Positions 1 to 9,237 of a DNA stretch of 59,505 nt are shown here, in pieces. This DNA is from Promethearchaeota archaeon (GTDB lineage: Archaea > Asgardarchaeota > Lokiarchaeia > Sigynarchaeales > SOKP01). Location of the stretch: the NCBI GenBank assembly GCA_014729315.1, contig WJKD01000332.1, forward strand, positions 1 to 59,505, in the 5' to 3' direction. The translations under genes were made by a program, and so were the position numbers. A model generated the notes under the pieces. It saw nothing but the letters and a program-made list of their open reading frames with translations, had not been told where the DNA came from and made no database searches. Within the stretch, counting starts at the first letter, position 1; each line of letters opens with the position of its first letter.

Positions 1-840
1 GGAATTTCGAATTTTTGTATTTCTTGGAGTATAGGCTACACAATTGGACCTTTTTTTGCGGGTTTTTTCTCCGATTTCTTTATAAGAACAGCGTTCGTAC
101 TAGCATCTCTATTTTATTTAATTGGATTAATTATTATTATATTTTTTATTCCGAAATTAAAAGGTCCTCACGTTTATAATGAGGGAACCAAAGAAATTGA
201 ATCGGAAAACTCCACACAATTCAATCAAGCTAATAGCATTTTAAAATACAAATGCAAAGATTATCAAATTATTGAGAGAGATGCCAATAATCCAATTTTA
301 TTACGTATTATTTTAGGTATGTTGATTTACGCTATGTTAGGAAAAATTGCATTAACTTATTTTTCTGATTATGCTTCTCGAACTGAAGGATTAAACCTTT
401 CGGGAACTCTTATAGGAATTATTTTGTTTTCGTTTGGCTTGGGAAGGACTGTTTATTTTATTTTGAGTAGATTTATAAGAAGTTCTTTGAAAAGGATAAA
501 TTTCTCATACTTAATTATCACAATTTTGTTAATTTCGATGGTTTTTTTAGATTCTGTTGTGTTTATTTTTCTCGTCTTCGTCGTATTTGGATTTAGCTCA
601 GGTTTAATTTATAAATCTTCTTTAGAACTATTAATGTATTACGAAAAAGAAGCAAAGGGAGCCAAAGCGGGATTATTTGAAAGCGCAGTAGGAATGGGGA
701 GCGCATTTTCACCGTTAATTGCGGGGCTGTTAGCAGAAGTATTTCTCACATTTCCATTTATCATTTTTTCTCTTATCGCATTTACAGTTTTTGTTATTAA
801 TCTCGTTTACGAAATGAAAATAAAAAAATTAAAAAGTTAG
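1..840 (+). CDS. MFS transporter, 5'-truncated by window edge
   Basis: The frame is open from the first base and ends with TAG at 838-840, giving 279 residues without a start. The protein is very hydrophobic, with about seven membrane segments separated by short basic loops (for example SRFIRSSLKRIN). A charged cytoplasmic stretch of about 60 residues lies between the first two helices and the rest, as in the central loop of major facilitator superfamily carriers. This is therefore the C-terminal two thirds of an MFS permease; the substrate cannot be read. An internal ATG at 319 is not the real start, because the membrane protein continues well upstream of it. It converges with the next gene and the stop codons overlap by 4 bases. 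Confidence 0.7.
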   Translation, partial: GISNFCISWSIGYTIGPFFAGFFSDFFIRTAFVLASLFYLIGLIIIIFFIPKLKGPHVYNEGTKEIESENSTQFNQANSILKYKCKDYQIIERDANNPILLRIILGMLIYAMLGKIALTYFSDYASRTEGLNLSGTLIGIILFSFGLGRTVYFILSRFIRSSLKRINFSYLIITILLISMVFLDSVVFIFLVFVVFGFSSGLIYKSSLELLMYYEKEAKGAKAGLFESAVGMGSAFSPLIAGLLAEVFLTFPFIIFSLIAFTVFVINLVYEMKIKKLKS

Positions 841-1631
841 GCAATTAAATCGTTCTTTTTTAAAACCCAGTCTTTTATCACTAAGGGCTGTGGATTCTCA
901 ATACCACTTTGAAATGCCGATTCTATAGTGGATTTCGGTATCCAAGCTTCCTTTCCGTTGCTTAAACTAATCAATAACGCTTTTTCGGTTTCGACTTTAA
1001 TAGTTGCTTGAATGCTCACATTGTTATTTAAATTATTTTTCGTCTTTTTATAGTTGGTGGCAATATCACTAGGATTATATTCTTCTGGTAATTCGTTTTG
1101 ATTAGATGGTTCATCAAGAACTTCATAGTAATATTTGTGATTTTTGGAAGGCTCTTTCTCGGTTAAAACTTCCCGATCCATTTTGACAGCTTTGTCATCG
1201 TCAGCAGTTTTGTAATTAGAAACTGTTGCGTATTTTATTTTTTCTTTCAATAAATGGTTTAATAATAAGCGCAAAACCTCTGCTTGGGCTAATCCCAACA
1301 TTTTTTTATATTTTCCGATATTAATCCAAAGAGTTTCTGCGTTATTATCGGCCCAGTTTATCGAGATTGGAGTCTTTTTTTCCTTATAAGAATGATAACT
1401 GCTCCATTTTTCTGACTGACGCTCCAACACCCGTAAGATCATAACCATCTCTTCTAAAGAACATTTAATAACTTTACCCTCTCCTTCGGAAGGTTTTTCC
1501 CATGAATTATCTGGTTTTTTCTTAAGGCATCTAATAAATACATATGGATCGCTTTTTGAAGAACTCTGGATAATGATTGCCGAACTTTGTCCGAAAAAAC
1601 TCTGACTGTGGCTATCAACCATATCGATCAT
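837..1631 (-). CDS. Hypothetical protein, possible nucleic-acid-binding
   Basis: A 264-residue soluble protein. Residues about 20-130 alternate beta-rich stretches with an amphipathic helix, followed by an acidic, Asn- and Lys-rich linker (about 140-200). The C-terminal 60 residues contain a compact module with the pattern TEKALLISLSNGKEAWIPKS. Similar modules occur in poorly characterised proteins suspected of binding single-stranded nucleic acid, but that is an inference from memory of the motif. No catalytic motif is seen. It ends inside the stop codon of the convergent MFS gene. Function unknown. Confidence 0.6.
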   Translation of the reverse strand: MIDMVDSHSQSFFGQSSAIIIQSSSKSDPYVFIRCLKKKPDNSWEKPSEGEGKVIKCSLEEMVMILRVLERQSEKWSSYHSYKEKKTPISINWADNNAETLWINIGKYKKMLGLAQAEVLRLLLNHLLKEKIKYATVSNYKTADDDKAVKMDREVLTEKEPSKNHKYYYEVLDEPSNQNELPEEYNPSDIATNYKKTKNNLNNNVSIQATIKVETEKALLISLSNGKEAWIPKSTIESAFQSGIENPQPLVIKDWVLKKNDLIA

Positions 1632-2022
1632 TCTTCTATATTTTTGGATCTATTTAAAGAAAAAGACTAAATTGGTTTTTCCATTTATGATTAATTAAGA
1701 ACTACATTATTATATTCCAAAGTTTGTGATGGATAACATAAACTATTCTCTCTCATCTTCCATTCTTTTGAATAAGAGAAACAGAAGGTATAAAAAGCTT
1801 TTTTCCTGGTTCTTTTTAAAGTTTCTCGTTTATTAAAACACATTTCACTTTTCTGATGTGAAACCTTTTTTTAAGTTTAAAAGAAATACTAATAAAGTAA
1901 ATACTCAAAAAATAACTCAAGATGATATGTTTAATAAAGGGAATACTGATGGCTGCTATTATTATTAAAGGAAATATCACTTCGGATAGAATAAAACATC
2001 TCAAGGGGGAGGATATAATCCT
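1632..2022. other. Intergenic region, 391 bp, divergent promoters
   Basis: AT-rich spacer between two divergently transcribed genes. It must hold both promoters, but no TATA element stands out from the background. A 77-codon hydrophobic frame on the minus strand would overlap the next gene and has no ribosome-binding site, so I do not count it. A Shine-Dalgarno-like AAGGGGGAGG at about 2002-2011 sets the start of the downstream gene. Confidence 0.5.
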
Positions 2023-3216
2023 ATGGTAAGAATTAAAGATGTTGAGCATGTGTTCGTATACAAAGATCCCGATCTAATGCACGCGTGTAATCAGGTAAGC
2101 ATTGTCTTACTACAAAATGGAGAGTTGTTCTTAGGATTCAACGAGGAGCGTTATCCTATTCACGCTGATAGCGGACAATCTTGTTTTATCAAGTCAAAGG
2201 ACGGAGGAAAGACATGGGTTCTATCTACAAAAAAGGTTATATGGCCTTATACAGAATTTAAGGGAAACTGGGATTGTGCTTTTGCTCAAATCTCTGACGG
2301 AACAATTTTAATGCACACTCGAGTATGCAATTTTTTAGCACCGAGAGGAATCGATTACGATGGTGATCAAATCTTGGGAATGCCTCCCCCCGGTATGCCT
2401 GAAAGACTCAAAAGACAAACGGGATATGCTCTTCTTAAATCGAAAGACAACGGTCAAATGTGGACTGATCCCATAGAAGTTAATACTAGTCCCGTGGCAA
2501 GCTCGTCGTTAGCACCTTACGCTTGTGGTGGCTCGGGAGCAGGACATATTATTGAACTTCTTGATGGAGGGTTAATAATGCCATTGGATGGAACGATCTC
2601 AAACGATTCTGAACCTGGCATGGGTTCCGAACCTTCGAGATGTTTCACGCTGAGATCAGACGATGGCGGCAGCAATTGGGAATATTGGTCCACCGTTGCG
2701 TTCGATCCAGCTGGAATTATCAGCTTTATCGAACCGGGTATGACGCGACTTGAAGATGGCAAATTGATTTGCTTAATGAGGACCCAACATAAGCCTAATC
2801 GTCAAGATAACTTATGGTTCACATGGTCTGACGATGATGGAGTTACATGGTATCCCCCTAAAAAGACCTCTCTCTGGGGATATCCTGCTGATGTGAAACA
2901 ACTGAAGGATGGAAGAGTTCTTGCGGTTTATGGTTATAGAAAAGCACCTTGGGGCGTTCGAGGCTGCATATCTGAAGACGGTTTAACTTGGGATATAAAA
3001 AATGAGTTTGTAATCAGAGAGGGAGGCGTAAATGAGCCAAAAGCAGGTGAAGGCTCCCGTACTCTCTTAGATATGATGATCCTAATGCAATATTGGCACA
3101 TTGGATATCCAAGTCTGACTCAGCTGGACGATGAGACCGTTATTGTGGCTTATCACGAGTATAGCGACGATGACCATCCGCTTCAGTATTTAATGTGTAC
3201 TCGTTTCAAATTATAA
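2023..3216 (+). CDS. Sialidase/BNR-repeat family protein
   Basis: A 397-residue protein with at least five Asp-box (BNR) motifs: SKDGGKTW at residues 58-65, then SKDNGQMW, SDDGGSNW, SDDDGVTW and SEDGLTW. The even spacing indicates a six-bladed beta-propeller of the sialidase superfamily. Members are exo-sialidases or other glycoside-acting or carbohydrate-binding proteins; the exact substrate is not evident. There is no signal peptide, so it should act in the cytoplasm on an imported or intracellular substrate. Start ATG is supported by a strong GGGGGAGG about 11 bases upstream. A T-run follows the gene. The GPH-type sugar carriers further along the window would be compatible with sugar catabolism. 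Confidence 0.82.
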   Translation: MVRIKDVEHVFVYKDPDLMHACNQVSIVLLQNGELFLGFNEERYPIHADSGQSCFIKSKDGGKTWVLSTKKVIWPYTEFKGNWDCAFAQISDGTILMHTRVCNFLAPRGIDYDGDQILGMPPPGMPERLKRQTGYALLKSKDNGQMWTDPIEVNTSPVASSSLAPYACGGSGAGHIIELLDGGLIMPLDGTISNDSEPGMGSEPSRCFTLRSDDGGSNWEYWSTVAFDPAGIISFIEPGMTRLEDGKLICLMRTQHKPNRQDNLWFTWSDDDGVTWYPPKKTSLWGYPADVKQLKDGRVLAVYGYRKAPWGVRGCISEDGLTWDIKNEFVIREGGVNEPKAGEGSRTLLDMMILMQYWHIGYPSLTQLDDETVIVAYHEYSDDDHPLQYLMCTRFKL

Positions 3217-3237
3217 GACTCAAAACTCTAAGATTTA

Positions 3238-3247
3238 TTTTTTTTTT
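3238..3247 (+). terminator. Oligo-T terminator candidate
   Basis: A run of ten T residues 22 bases after the sialidase-family stop codon, preceded by no clear hairpin. Archaeal RNA polymerase terminates at such oligo-U tracts. The background is AT-rich, so this is only a candidate. Confidence 0.35.
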
Positions 3248-3375
3248 AATCTTAACATCCTTCGAGTAAATTATAAATACATGCTTAGTATTAAAAATAA
3301 TAATCCAATAATTAAATTCTCCTAAAAACAAATTGGTTTAATTAAAACTAATTAATATCTTATAGGTGATAAAAA

Positions 3376-3768
3376 ATGGAAGATACACATTTTTCGAACA
3401 TTTTGAAATATACCTTCCTTTTCTCTGGTTTAGTAGCTTTGCTTTTGGGACTTACGTTCGTCTTCATGACCGAATTTTACTTATCTATAACCGCTTGGCC
3501 ATATTACGATCCTTTCGTATCTCGAATCCTAGGAGCCGCTCTTCTTGGTCTATGGCTTATAAAATGGTTATCTTTTCGAGAGAAGGAATGGGAAAAAGTA
3601 AAAAATATCGTGATCATGATAATTTTTTAGCATCTTATTGGTGGGTTAGTTTCTTTAATTTGTCAATTTATGTTCAATCTCCCCTTAACTAATTGGTTAC
3701 ACACATTAGTATTGTTAATATTTCTTTTTGCATGCGCATACAGTTATTATATTGAGCGAAAGCAGTGA
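3376..3768 (+). pseudogene. Small four-helix membrane protein interrupted by an in-frame TAG
   Basis: From the ATG at 3376 there are 84 codons containing two or three membrane helices, then TAG at 3628-3630. The same frame stays open beyond it for 45 further codons to TGA at 3766-3768. The extension encodes another hydrophobic, protein-like stretch (HLIGGLVSLICQF... ending YYIERKQ). The whole would be about 130 residues with four helices, a typical small integral membrane protein of unknown function. The uninterrupted continuation suggests the TAG is a single nonsense change, for example from TGG or CAG. TAG is an ordinary stop elsewhere in the window. The short 84-residue product might still be functional. 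Confidence 0.55.
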
Positions 3769-3822
3769 TTTAGCAAGAGCATCAAATTTTGATTAATTTT
3801 GAGAAAAGGGTTAATATGCGAT

Positions 3823-4602
3823 TCAAAAGGATTTGAATTCTAGTATAGCATTCTTGCTTTTATCTATTACTAATTCAGCTTTGTGATGCGTCCTTTTAAC
3901 CTCGTCAAAATCTATAACTCTTTTTTCCTCCTTTACTATGTCAAGATCGTATTCACATACTAGCTGAATTTGATTTACTTGAGGATTTAGATCTAATACA
4001 GTTGATTTCAATGTTAAATTGGATATTCTCCAGAATATACCTGGTTTCCCCTCTGAGATAACTTTCTCTATCTGATGATGATCAACAATGTTTTTTATTA
4101 TCATAGAGACCGATTCTTCAATTTCCCTCTTTAGTTTGATTAGGGGTATTTCTTTTAACTCCAGATTTAAATTAAGTCCAATAAAATCTTTTCCGTTAAT
4201 TATATTGAATACGATTATTTTCTTTTCTTTTGATTTTGTCTCTTGAACACTATGATCTGCGATAGTATCGCTTAATTGGATTTCTTTATCATATTCGAAT
4301 TTTAGCTTTCCGGAATCTATAACACACGATCCTCTCCATTTTTTTCCCACACGACCATAACTTTCTCGTTTAATTAGTTCAAGTTCACATTCTAAAATAG
4401 AATTTCCATTTGCGTAAATATCAAATCTATATTCACGAGAAACCTTTTTCGTAAAATATTCAAGGCCGTAATAATGACCGATTAATTCTCTTATCTCTTT
4501 CATTTTTAAATCTATATCAGAATTAACTAAGGATACAAAATTATTAATCAGAGTAAAAGATGATGATATAGAGATTTCTTCATAAGTGATTTTTCCTCTC
4601 AT
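3823..4602 (-). CDS. Hypothetical protein
   Basis: A 259-residue charged, soluble protein without membrane helices, signal peptide, cysteine motif or recognisable catalytic pattern. It is rich in alternating hydrophobic/charged beta-strand-like segments (for example FNIINGKDFIGLNLNLELKE). I do not recognise a family. It is convergent with the small membrane protein gene to its left and divergent from the acetone carboxylase operon to its right, and shows no operon partner. Confidence 0.55.
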   Translation of the reverse strand: MRGKITYEEISISSSFTLINNFVSLVNSDIDLKMKEIRELIGHYYGLEYFTKKVSREYRFDIYANGNSILECELELIKRESYGRVGKKWRGSCVIDSGKLKFEYDKEIQLSDTIADHSVQETKSKEKKIIVFNIINGKDFIGLNLNLELKEIPLIKLKREIEESVSMIIKNIVDHHQIEKVISEGKPGIFWRISNLTLKSTVLDLNPQVNQIQLVCEYDLDIVKEEKRVIDFDEVKRTHHKAELVIDKSKNAILEFKSF

Positions 4603-4726
4603 TTTAATGTATCTTCTTCAAATTATCATTTTTTCTGGTTAATGATATACAATTGCTTTGATAAATTTTGATTTGATGGATTAATAACTCTTTTCTAAAT
4701 CTTAAGACTATTGCGCCTCTAGATTG

Positions 4727-4745
4727 ATTTGGATGCGATCCAAAT
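4727..4745. promoter_or_regulatory. Perfect palindrome upstream of acetone carboxylase operon
   Basis: The bases read ATTTGGAT-GCG-ATCCAAAT, two perfectly complementary 8-base arms with a 3-base centre. It lies about 40 bases upstream of the likely TATA box of the acxABC operon. A dyad of this size and position is typical of the binding site of a dimeric winged-helix regulator. The HTH gene at the end of this cluster (10747-11460) is the obvious candidate partner, but that link is inference. Confidence 0.45.
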
Positions 4746-4784
4746 TATTAGTGAGAATTAATTCTAAGCATTAATTGATAAATA

Positions 4785-4792
4785 TTTATATA
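4785..4792 (+). promoter_or_regulatory. Candidate TATA box of acxABC
   Basis: TTTATATA, 75 bases upstream of the GTG start of the first acetone carboxylase gene. Transcription would begin about 25 bases downstream and leave a 5' leader of about 50 bases. It is the best archaeal TATA match in this spacer, but AT-rich background weakens the call. Confidence 0.35.
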
Positions 4793-4867
4793 CAACTTCC
4801 TCATATCTTGGTTTAATGACTATTGATCAAAAAATGAATAAAAAATTAGAGATGAGCTAAAATAAGC

Positions 4868-7012
4868 GTGAATAACGAATTAAAACACGAATTTTTGCCG
4901 GTAGCTATCGCATTGGATACAGGTGGCACGATGACTGATTCATTCATTATTGATGAAAAAGGGAGATTTTCCGTTGGTAAAGCACAAACAACACCTGAAA
5001 ATGAATCGAATGGGATTCTTGAATCAATAAGTGACTCATTATCGTATCATCAGACCACTCTCAAAAGGTCGGGCAACGCGGTTGAAGCGTTAGTTTATTC
5101 GGGAACAGCCATGCTTAACCGACTTTTAGAAAGAGAGGGAAACAATAACATCGGAGTCATTGTAAACGCAGGATTTGAAGATCTTCACAGATTAGGTAGA
5201 GCACTTCAAGGATGGATATATTTGGATTACGGTGGAAGATTACACGCAAGAGAACACCATCACCCGGAACCATTAATACCGCGAGAACAAATAATGGGTG
5301 TAAGAGGAAGGATTAATTTTTTAGGGGCTGAATTAATCCCTCTCTACAAGAAAGATGTAGAAAAGGCGACAGAAAATTTATTAGAAATGGGCGTTGATTG
5401 CATCTGCGTTTGTCTACTTTTTTCCTATGTGAATCCTCGACATGAGAAGCAAGTTGCAAGGACTGCTAAAAAGATTATTAATAAAAAGGGAGTAGAAGTC
5501 CCCATTTATCTTTCCAGTAATCATAACCCGATAAGAGGTGAAACTCCAAGGCTTAATGCTTTAATAATTGAGCAATATGCAGCTGAACCTTCCAGAAAGC
5601 AATTAATCTCCGTTGCCAGACGATTGAAAGATATTGGAGTATCTGCTCCACTCAGGATCTTAACTTCTTACGGAGGTACAATGTCTCCATATCATCACAC
5701 CCTTATTCCGTCGATGGTAAGCGGACCGATTGGTGGGATGATAGGTACGCAATTCATTGCAAAACAATATAACATACAAAATTTAGTCGCATCCGATGTT
5801 GGAGGAACAAGTTTCGACGTTGGTCTTGTTATGGAGCGCTATGTCCCCACAAAATGGGAAAGCTCACTTGGGAGGTTTATTTTAAATATTCCGATGATAG
5901 CTTTAGATTCTATTGGCGCAGGGACGGGGATGTATGTAAAGTTTAACGAAATTTCAAAGAGATTAGAATTTGGACCAGAAAGCGCGGGATATAAAATTGG
6001 TGTATGTAACGAGCAATCTGACGTAGAAACTGTCACAATGACAGATTGTAGTGTCATTTTAGGATATCTAAATCCGGAGAACTTTTTAGGAGGAAAAGTT
6101 CGTTTAAATAAAAAACGGGCCTTACGGTACATTGAAGATCAGATTTCAGATCCTTTAAAAACTGATCCTTATATCGCAGCTAGAGGATCTCTGGATCTCA
6201 TTGAAATCAATATGAGAAATCACCTAAACGGAATGATCCAAGGACTGGGCTTTATGCCAGAAAATTATACTCTACTTTCTTTTGGGGGAGGAGGCCCGCT
6301 TCACGTAGCTGGGTATACCAGAGACTTAACTTTTCAAGACATACTAATTCCAGAATGGGCAGCAGCATTTTCGGCATTTGGATGTGCATGTGCCGATCAC
6401 TCGTACAGACACGAAAAATCAGTCGATCTAATAATTAAACCTGACGGATCATTAAACCCAGCAGTAGCTACGATGCTTAATTCAACTTGGAAAGAACTGA
6501 AAAAAGACATTTCAAAAGAGTTCCAAAACGAAGGAAGAGATCCCAAGGAAATGAGATTCATACCCGCTATTCGCATGCAATATTTAGGAATGCTCGATCC
6601 CTTGGAGATTGAATCGCATTCTGAAAATATATCACCAGGTGAAATAATTAAATTAACTAGAGATTATGACGCGCTTTTTGAAAGAATCTTTAAGCGTGGA
6701 ACTAAAAGCCCAGAGTTAGGCTATCATATTCCTAAAGTTGTTGCGACTGGAATTGTTCCCGTACCAAAACCCAAATTGCCGAGCGGAAACATAATCAGAA
6801 AAAATCCCGACGAAGATGCAAAAAAAGATTCTCGAGAAATATATTGGATGGGAAAATGGCATATTGCCTCGATCTGGGAAATGAATTTGTTAAATATTGG
6901 GAATGAAATTGTGGGACCAGCGGTTCTCGAAGCACCCGCAACGACATTAATGGTTCCTCCAGGATATAAAGTTACATTAGATAAACATAGAATATTTCAT
7001 ATGGAGGGATAA
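4868..7012 (+). CDS. acxA: Acetone carboxylase beta subunit (hydantoinase A family)
   Basis: A 714-residue HyuA/oxoprolinase-family protein, close to the ~717 residues of known acetone carboxylase beta subunits. The N-terminal ATPase signature ALDTGGTMTDSF (residues about 16-27) and the second phosphate-binding loop SDVGGTSFDVG (about 312-322) mark the actin-like nucleotide fold; a Gly-rich SFGGGGPLHV follows near residue 475. In acetone carboxylase this subunit uses ATP to activate acetone and bicarbonate. Start is GTG; no in-frame ATG gives a better fit to the conserved N-terminus. The alpha subunit begins 3 bases after its stop, and the gamma subunit follows, which is what separates this from hydantoinase or 5-oxoprolinase. 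Confidence 0.88.
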   Translation: MNNELKHEFLPVAIALDTGGTMTDSFIIDEKGRFSVGKAQTTPENESNGILESISDSLSYHQTTLKRSGNAVEALVYSGTAMLNRLLEREGNNNIGVIVNAGFEDLHRLGRALQGWIYLDYGGRLHAREHHHPEPLIPREQIMGVRGRINFLGAELIPLYKKDVEKATENLLEMGVDCICVCLLFSYVNPRHEKQVARTAKKIINKKGVEVPIYLSSNHNPIRGETPRLNALIIEQYAAEPSRKQLISVARRLKDIGVSAPLRILTSYGGTMSPYHHTLIPSMVSGPIGGMIGTQFIAKQYNIQNLVASDVGGTSFDVGLVMERYVPTKWESSLGRFILNIPMIALDSIGAGTGMYVKFNEISKRLEFGPESAGYKIGVCNEQSDVETVTMTDCSVILGYLNPENFLGGKVRLNKKRALRYIEDQISDPLKTDPYIAARGSLDLIEINMRNHLNGMIQGLGFMPENYTLLSFGGGGPLHVAGYTRDLTFQDILIPEWAAAFSAFGCACADHSYRHEKSVDLIIKPDGSLNPAVATMLNSTWKELKKDISKEFQNEGRDPKEMRFIPAIRMQYLGMLDPLEIESHSENISPGEIIKLTRDYDALFERIFKRGTKSPELGYHIPKVVATGIVPVPKPKLPSGNIIRKNPDEDAKKDSREIYWMGKWHIASIWEMNLLNIGNEIVGPAVLEAPATTLMVPPGYKVTLDKHRIFHMEG

Positions 7013-7015
7013 AAG

Positions 7016-9235
7016 GTGACAAATAACACTATTGGGTGGGAAGGAAAAACTTTGAAAGAAATGCTGGGAGAAAGTGAAAAACTTTTCGGAACCAGTAATT
7101 TTTATTACGGAATTGAGGAGCTTGAGCTCCAACAACAAGATCCTTTTAAATACGAACGGGCTTACGCTTCTTTAAGAGGAGGATTAGTATCTGCTAGAGA
7201 AACAGCTTTACACGTAGCAGCCTCTCCTATTGTGAGAGAGATTGGAGAACTATGTTTTGGACTCTATACTCCTGAGGGAGATTCGGTTGTGGTATCTACA
7301 GGGATAATGGTGCACATTCACACCATGAGCGAAGCAGTAAAATTCATGATCAGACAAAACTACGAAAACGATCCTGGAATAAATCCCGGAGATATATTCT
7401 TGAATAACGATCCCGATTGCGGAAATGTTCACACAACGGATGTTCAAACAATAATTCCTATTTTTTGGGAAGGTGAATTAGTAGGTTGGGCTGGTGGTGT
7501 TACACACGAAGTTGACATAGGAGGAATAATACCAGGACATTCGTTAACCGCTGGAATCCAGCGTTTTGACGACGGAATTTATTACACTTGTAAAAAAATT
7601 GGTTCAAACGATCACATTTGGAACGATCACATGATAAATGCCCTTCGATCAACAAGAACTCCTATGTACTGGGAATTAGATGAAAAATGTAGATTAGCGG
7701 GCGTGTTAATGATACGTGATGCAGTTAACGAGTTCATACAGAGAGAAGGAATTGATTTTTACAAAAAGTTAATAAGAGAACTTATCGAAGACGGGAGGAG
7801 AATTTTTGTAGAACGGATAAAAGAGCGTTTAATACCGGGGAGATATAGAGCCGCATCATTCGTGGACGCACCTTTTAAGAACGAGGCATGGCAACCTACT
7901 GCAAAACGAGACATATTGGGACACGCTCCGATTGAGATCAATATTAAAGGAGACGGTATAATGTCTCTCTCGTTTGACGGAGCGTCTGCACCCGTCAAAT
8001 CTACAGGAAATTGCGGTATAGGCGCTATGGAAGGCGGTCAGTGGGTTCTTTTAACGCAGGTAATTATTTATAGAGACAAGGTTAACGACGGAGCCTATTT
8101 AGCAGTGGAAAAAGACTATCCCGAGGGAACGGTATTTAATCCGGGGGACCCCTTACTTTCTTATCAGTGCCCATGGGCTTCTTTAATTCCTGCTTATACG
8201 GGAATGATGAAATGTTTATCGTACGGGCTCTTTTCTAGGGGTTATCGCGAGGAAGTGGTTCCTGGATATGGTTTTACTGGCGATGGGATACAAGGGGGAG
8301 GCGTATGGGACTCTGGTATTCTTAAGGGGCAGAGATGGTCTATCGCGACTTTTGAAATGAGTGGTCAAGGATTAGGTGCCAGTGCCGTATGTGATGGTAT
8401 TAATTGGGGCTATGCTATGTGGAATCCAGAATCTGATCTAGGGGATGTAGAGACTTGGGAACTGTTGCAAGGAGGAATACCTTACTTATCAAGAAGAGTA
8501 AAGCCTAATACTCCAGGTCATGGCAAATATCGAGGAGGAGCAAACTATGAAAGTGTAGCATTCGTATATAACTCTAAGGATGTGGATTTTTTTGGTGGCA
8601 GAGACGGAATGACATTTCACGGAGCAGGTGGAATGCACGGTGGCTATCCTAACGCTACGGGCTATAGATTGTACGCTAAAAATACGAATTTGAAGAAAAT
8701 ATTTCAAAACCAAGGCGATTATCCCATGGGAGATCCAGATCCAAGCAATGGAGAATTTGAAAAACTTTTAGAAGGGGATATTACGAGAAAGCCCTACGCT
8801 CAGATGTACCCAATCAGTTTGAATAATTACGATGCAGTTCATTGGACACAAAGCGGGGGTCCTGGGTATGGGGACCCATTAGAGAGAAAACCCAAATCTG
8901 TTGAGGATGACCTTAATGACGGATTATACACGGAAGAGTATGTGAGTAGCGTATATGGAGTTGTGGTTACTTTTGATCGTACAATTAAGAAATGGAAGAT
9001 AGACGAAGAGTCCACGGAAAAACTTAGAGAAAAAAAGAGAAATGAGAGATTAGAGAAATCTATGACGTTTGATGAGTTTTGGGAATATGAAAGAAGAAAA
9101 ATCACAGAAAATAAACTTAGCGAGGTTGTTAAGTCGCTCTATTCCGAGAGTCTAAGCTTTTCGAAAAAATATTGGGCAGAGCAATTCAAAAATTTTTGGA
9201 ATTTCCCGGAAGACTTTAGTTTAAGAGAGGTGTAA
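7016..9235 (+). CDS. acxB: Acetone carboxylase alpha subunit (hydantoinase B family)
   Basis: A 739-residue HyuB-family protein holding the metal site of the acetone carboxylase heterohexamer, where phosphorylated acetone and bicarbonate are combined to acetoacetate. The segment NDPDCGNVHTTDV contains H139 and D142, and H164 lies in GGVTHEVD. This H-x2-D-x21-H spacing matches the Mn ligands I recall for the Xanthobacter enzyme (H150, D153, H175). The C-terminal half carries the Gly-rich QSGGPGYGDP typical of the family. GTG start, 3 bases after acxA; acxC starts 2 bases after its stop, so the three are translated from one message. Confidence 0.88.
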   Translation: MTNNTIGWEGKTLKEMLGESEKLFGTSNFYYGIEELELQQQDPFKYERAYASLRGGLVSARETALHVAASPIVREIGELCFGLYTPEGDSVVVSTGIMVHIHTMSEAVKFMIRQNYENDPGINPGDIFLNNDPDCGNVHTTDVQTIIPIFWEGELVGWAGGVTHEVDIGGIIPGHSLTAGIQRFDDGIYYTCKKIGSNDHIWNDHMINALRSTRTPMYWELDEKCRLAGVLMIRDAVNEFIQREGIDFYKKLIRELIEDGRRIFVERIKERLIPGRYRAASFVDAPFKNEAWQPTAKRDILGHAPIEINIKGDGIMSLSFDGASAPVKSTGNCGIGAMEGGQWVLLTQVIIYRDKVNDGAYLAVEKDYPEGTVFNPGDPLLSYQCPWASLIPAYTGMMKCLSYGLFSRGYREEVVPGYGFTGDGIQGGGVWDSGILKGQRWSIATFEMSGQGLGASAVCDGINWGYAMWNPESDLGDVETWELLQGGIPYLSRRVKPNTPGHGKYRGGANYESVAFVYNSKDVDFFGGRDGMTFHGAGGMHGGYPNATGYRLYAKNTNLKKIFQNQGDYPMGDPDPSNGEFEKLLEGDITRKPYAQMYPISLNNYDAVHWTQSGGPGYGDPLERKPKSVEDDLNDGLYTEEYVSSVYGVVVTFDRTIKKWKIDEESTEKLREKKRNERLEKSMTFDEFWEYERRKITENKLSEVVKSLYSESLSFSKKYWAEQFKNFWNFPEDFSLREV

Positions 9236-9237
9236 AT

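Noticed and set aside
1816..2049. 77-codon hydrophobic frame on the minus strand
   Set aside because: It overlaps the start and ribosome-binding site of the sialidase-like gene, has no binding site of its own and resembles no protein.
3366..3692. 108-codon frame overlapping the small membrane protein
   Set aside because: Frame-shifted shadow: the protein is Arg/Ser-rich nonsense, while the 3376 frame gives regular membrane helices.
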